Shown piece by piece: positions 15,578 through 18,006 of a stretch of DNA of 18,006 bases (within the stretch, counting starts at the first letter, position 1; every line of letters starts with the position of its first letter). The translations under genes and the position numbers were made by a program. The notes below the pieces were generated by a model that worked only from the letters and a program-made list of their open reading frames with translations, was not told where the DNA came from and ran no database searches. The DNA comes from DATJMJ01 sp035503975 (lineage in GTDB: Bacteria > Actinomycetota > Acidimicrobiia > Acidimicrobiales > Palsa-688): assembly GCA_035503975.1 (NCBI GenBank), contig DATJST010000233.1:1-18006 (forward strand), read 5' to 3'.

Positions 15578-17280
15578 CCGGGCGGGCCGAGAACGGTTCG
15601 GTCCTTTGGTACTGCTGGCGCCGGGCTGGCCTGTCCCTGCGGGCCGCCCTCCCCGGGTTCGGTGCCGGGGCGCTCAGCTGTGCCTGCGGTGTCGGTTTGC
15701 TGGCCACCTCGGGCTGGCTGATAACCCGCGCCTCCGAGCGCCCTCCTGTGCTTTCGCTCTGCGTGGCCATCGGCGCGGTGCAGGCCTTCTCCTTGGGCCG
15801 GGGACTGGCGCGCTACGGCCAGCGTCTCGGCGCGCACGGGCTATCGCTCCAGGCGCTCGGCCGTCTCCGTCTGCACCTGTTCGACACCGTCGTGCCCCAG
15901 GTCCCGGGTGGTCTACGGCCGGGTAGCCAAGGCGAGGTGCTGAGCGGGTTCATATCGGATACCGAGGCGGTTGCCGAGGGCTTCGCACGTTCCAGCACCG
16001 CTGCCCTGGACGTCACCGTGACCGTCATGCTCGGTGCGGTCGTCGCCGGCGCCGTGGAGCCGCGCCTAGGCGCCGTAGTGCTCGCCGGCGGCGTCGGGGC
16101 GGCGCTCATCTCTGCGCTTGGCGCGCGGCTGGTGACGGCAGCGCAGGTGCGGGCGACGTGCGAGCGGGCACGCCTGGCTGACGTTGTCGCCAATACCGTC
16201 CTGGCTGCGGCCGAGCTGGTCGCCTACGGGCGGCAGGACCTCGTTCAAGGCCAATTGGAGGAGGTCGAACGCCGGAGCCGCGCCCTGGCCTGGCGGCGCG
16301 CCTGGGCGCTCGGCTCGGGGCGGGCGGCTGTCGTGCTTGTAGGGGGTGCCGCGACCTTGTTCGTCACCGCCCTCGGATTGGCAGCGGCGCGGACTGGACA
16401 GCTGAGCGGAGTGGCGGTCGCAGTCGCGGTGTTCTGTTCGTTGGCAGTCATGGATGTATGCGGTGAGCTGCCTCGTGCGATGGACGCGACCAGTGCAGCG
16501 CGGGCTTCCATGGCACGCCTCGTCGAGCTCGAAACGCGTCCGGTGCCCGCAGCTGATGCCATCGTCGACGCGTCTGGCTCCTCCCGGCCTCCCGGCGTAG
16601 GCGGGAGCGCCGAGCTGGTGAACGTCACGGTCGTCCTCGGCGGCCAGCGGCTACTGTCAGAGGTCTCGGCGCGAGTCGGGCGCGGCGAGCACACCGCTCT
16701 GGTAGGCCCGAGTGGTGCTGGCAAGAGCACTTGCCTGCATGCGCTGCTCCATTTTGTCGCTTGCAGTGGCGGGGAGGCCCTCTTGGGTGGCGCCGATGTC
16801 AGCGCGTTGAGCAGGGAAAGCTTGGCCTCGCTCGCTTCGTGGGCACCAGGCGACGTTCATGTCTTCTCCGCCAGCTTGCGCGACAACCTGCGTATTGCCC
16901 GTTCCTCGGCCACCGACGAGGAATGCAGCTCGGCCTTGTGCGCCGTCGGGCTCGGGCCGCTGCTGGCCGGCCTGGCGGACGGGCTCGCCACCCCCATGGG
17001 CGTGGGCGGGCGCCGGCTAAGCGGGGGGGAGGCACAACGGATCGGCATTGCCCGGGGGCTCCTGGCCCGGGCGCCCATGCTGCTCGTGGACGAGCCCACG
17101 GCGCGTTTGGACTCCGGTACGGCGCAAACGGTGCTCAATGAGGTACTGCGTTCCTCCGAGGACCGCTCGGTGCTCGTCGTGAGCCACGATCATGCCGTGC
17201 GCAACCTGGTCGACACCGTCGTAGAGCTTGACGAGGGCGAGGTCGTCTCGGTCAGCGGCGGCGGGCGGGCCAGGCGCTGA
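15574..17280 (+). CDS. cydC: Heme/thiol-type ABC exporter subunit CydC
   Basis: Partner of CydD. 568 aa. The N-terminal membrane domain carries the CydC-type stretch TSGWLITRASERPPVLSL and then VAIGAVQAFSLGRGLARYGQ, which separates it from CydD. The nucleotide-binding domain has Walker A GPSGAGKST (378-386), signature LSGGEAQR (482-489), Walker B MLLVDEP (D506, E507) and H-loop VVSHDH. The Q-loop region reads SWAPGDVHVF, with G426 in place of the expected Gln. The TTG start (15574) overlaps the cydD TGA as TTGA; no other in-frame start exists nearby upstream. cydD and cydC are separate genes here, unlike the fused cydDC of Streptomyces. The last 29 nt overlap the convergent hemD. Confidence 0.95.
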   Translation: MTGRAENGSVLWYCWRRAGLSLRAALPGFGAGALSCACGVGLLATSGWLITRASERPPVLSLCVAIGAVQAFSLGRGLARYGQRLGAHGLSLQALGRLRLHLFDTVVPQVPGGLRPGSQGEVLSGFISDTEAVAEGFARSSTAALDVTVTVMLGAVVAGAVEPRLGAVVLAGGVGAALISALGARLVTAAQVRATCERARLADVVANTVLAAAELVAYGRQDLVQGQLEEVERRSRALAWRRAWALGSGRAAVVLVGGAATLFVTALGLAAARTGQLSGVAVAVAVFCSLAVMDVCGELPRAMDATSAARASMARLVELETRPVPAADAIVDASGSSRPPGVGGSAELVNVTVVLGGQRLLSEVSARVGRGEHTALVGPSGAGKSTCLHALLHFVACSGGEALLGGADVSALSRESLASLASWAPGDVHVFSASLRDNLRIARSSATDEECSSALCAVGLGPLLAGLADGLATPMGVGGRRLSGGEAQRIGIARGLLARAPMLLVDEPTARLDSGTAQTVLNEVLRSSEDRSVLVVSHDHAVRNLVDTVVELDEGEVVSVSGGGRARR

Positions 17281-18006
17281 CCAGCGCATCGGCCAAGCCT
17301 GCGACCGACTGTTCGTCCGCCTCCACGCCCACGCTCAACCCACAGGCGCGCGCTGCCTCCGCGGTGACCGGCCCGATGCAGGCGACCAGGGCTGGGACCG
17401 ATGCGCCCGGAACCGCGCGGACCTGTTCGATGTAGGCACGCACGCTCGAGGGCGAGGCGAAGCAAATCGCATCGGCCCGGCTGGCGGCGACGAGCAGGTC
17501 GCGGCCCACCGGGTGGTTCTGCGTGCGGTAGGCCTCGCACACCTCGACCTCCCAGCCGAGGCGACGTAGCCCATGAGCGAGTTCGGGTTGGGCGCCAGCC
17601 GCCTGGGGCAGGAGCACTCGGGCCGGGGCGGGGTGCACGTCCTCGGCGCGCTCACCCAGCTTCGCGAACTCGGCCAGTACTCCCTGGGCGCGGGTGGCGG
17701 CCGGGACCAGGTCGGGCACGACTCGGTAGCGCGCCAGGGCCGCCGCGGTCGCCGGGCCGACCGCAGCCACCTTGGTCGTGGCCAGGGCGCGGGTGTCCGG
17801 CACGAAGGCGAAGAAGCGCTCCACCGCGTTCGCTGACGTGAAGACGACCCAGCCGAAGGCACCCCGACTGGCACCGTCGGCGGCCCGTGCCAACGCCACG
17901 CCCCCGTCGGCGGGTGAGGCGAGCACGATGACCGGGACCTCGGTGACCCGCGCCCCTAGGTCCCGCAGACGGCTGCTCAAGGCGGGCGCTTGATGCGGGG
18001 CGCGGG
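17252..18006 (-). CDS. hemD: Uroporphyrinogen-III synthase (5' end outside window)
   Basis: Closes and inverts the linear hydroxymethylbilane to uroporphyrinogen III. 250 codons are visible. A TTG at 17980 could serve as a start, but the frame stays open to the window edge and reads RAPHQAPALSSRLRDLGA. That matches the usual N-terminal region (RAxxQAxxLSxxLxxLGA), so the true start is upstream. Supporting motifs are WVVFTSANAVERFF, AAVGPATAAAL, ARVLLPQAAG, and CFASPSSVRAYIE with ACIGPVTAEAA near the end. Sequence in this family is poorly conserved, but the motif order is right. A fusion to a CobA-type methyltransferase, known in some actinobacteria, cannot be excluded. The gene is probably downstream of hemC, beyond the window. 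Confidence 0.9.
   Translation of the reverse strand, partial: RAPHQAPALSSRLRDLGARVTEVPVIVLASPADGGVALARAADGASRGAFGWVVFTSANAVERFFAFVPDTRALATTKVAAVGPATAAALARYRVVPDLVPAATRAQGVLAEFAKLGERAEDVHPAPARVLLPQAAGAQPELAHGLRRLGWEVEVCEAYRTQNHPVGRDLLVAASRADAICFASPSSVRAYIEQVRAVPGASVPALVACIGPVTAEAARACGLSVGVEADEQSVAGLADALVSAWPARRR

Overview
The window looks like a piece of chromosome from a high-GC Actinomycetota bacterium, possibly a deep-branching lineage such as Acidimicrobiia (the class is a guess). The reasons are very GC-rich codon third positions, many GTG and TTG starts, 1-8 nt overlaps between consecutive genes, a C5-pathway heme gene set, a menaquinone-type geranylgeranyl reductase next to complex I, and an actinobacterial-looking cydABDC cluster. 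No mobile element, CRISPR array, tRNA or rRNA is visible.

Layout: (1) Positions 1-7428, minus strand: the start of a complex I operon, nuoA-B-C-D-E-F-G, read right to left; nuoG runs off the left edge. A possible 33-codon unannotated gene fills the only real gap, between nuoD and nuoE. (2) 7429-7521: a divergent promoter region. (3) 7522-8799, plus strand: an FAD-dependent geranylgeranyl reductase family protein (MenJ-like), convergent with the next pair. (4) 8813-11124, minus strand: hemB followed by hemL. (5) 11125-11268: a second divergent promoter region, containing an 8-codon leader ORF directly before cydA. (6) 11269-17280, plus strand: cydA-cydB-cydD-cydC, encoding cytochrome bd oxidase and its ABC assembly exporter. 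(7) 17252 to the right edge, minus strand: hemD, cut at its 5' end and overlapping the tail of cydC.

The genes share one theme, the membrane quinone pool and heme. Complex I feeds electrons from NADH into (mena)quinone. The reductase probably saturates part of the quinone's isoprenoid tail. Cytochrome bd takes electrons from quinol to oxygen, and the hem genes make the heme it needs. The cyd cluster sits in inverted orientation between hemD and hemB, genes that are usually adjacent in actinobacteria.

Most of the window is well-known housekeeping metabolism, and I see no clear evidence of a wholly new system. The items most worth checking are the hidden small ORF between nuoD and nuoE, the leader ORF before cydA, the matching -10-like elements exactly 6 nt before the nuoA and hemB starts (suggesting leaderless mRNAs), non-canonical Q-loops in both CydD and CydC, and low-complexity tails and in-frame repeats on several subunits.
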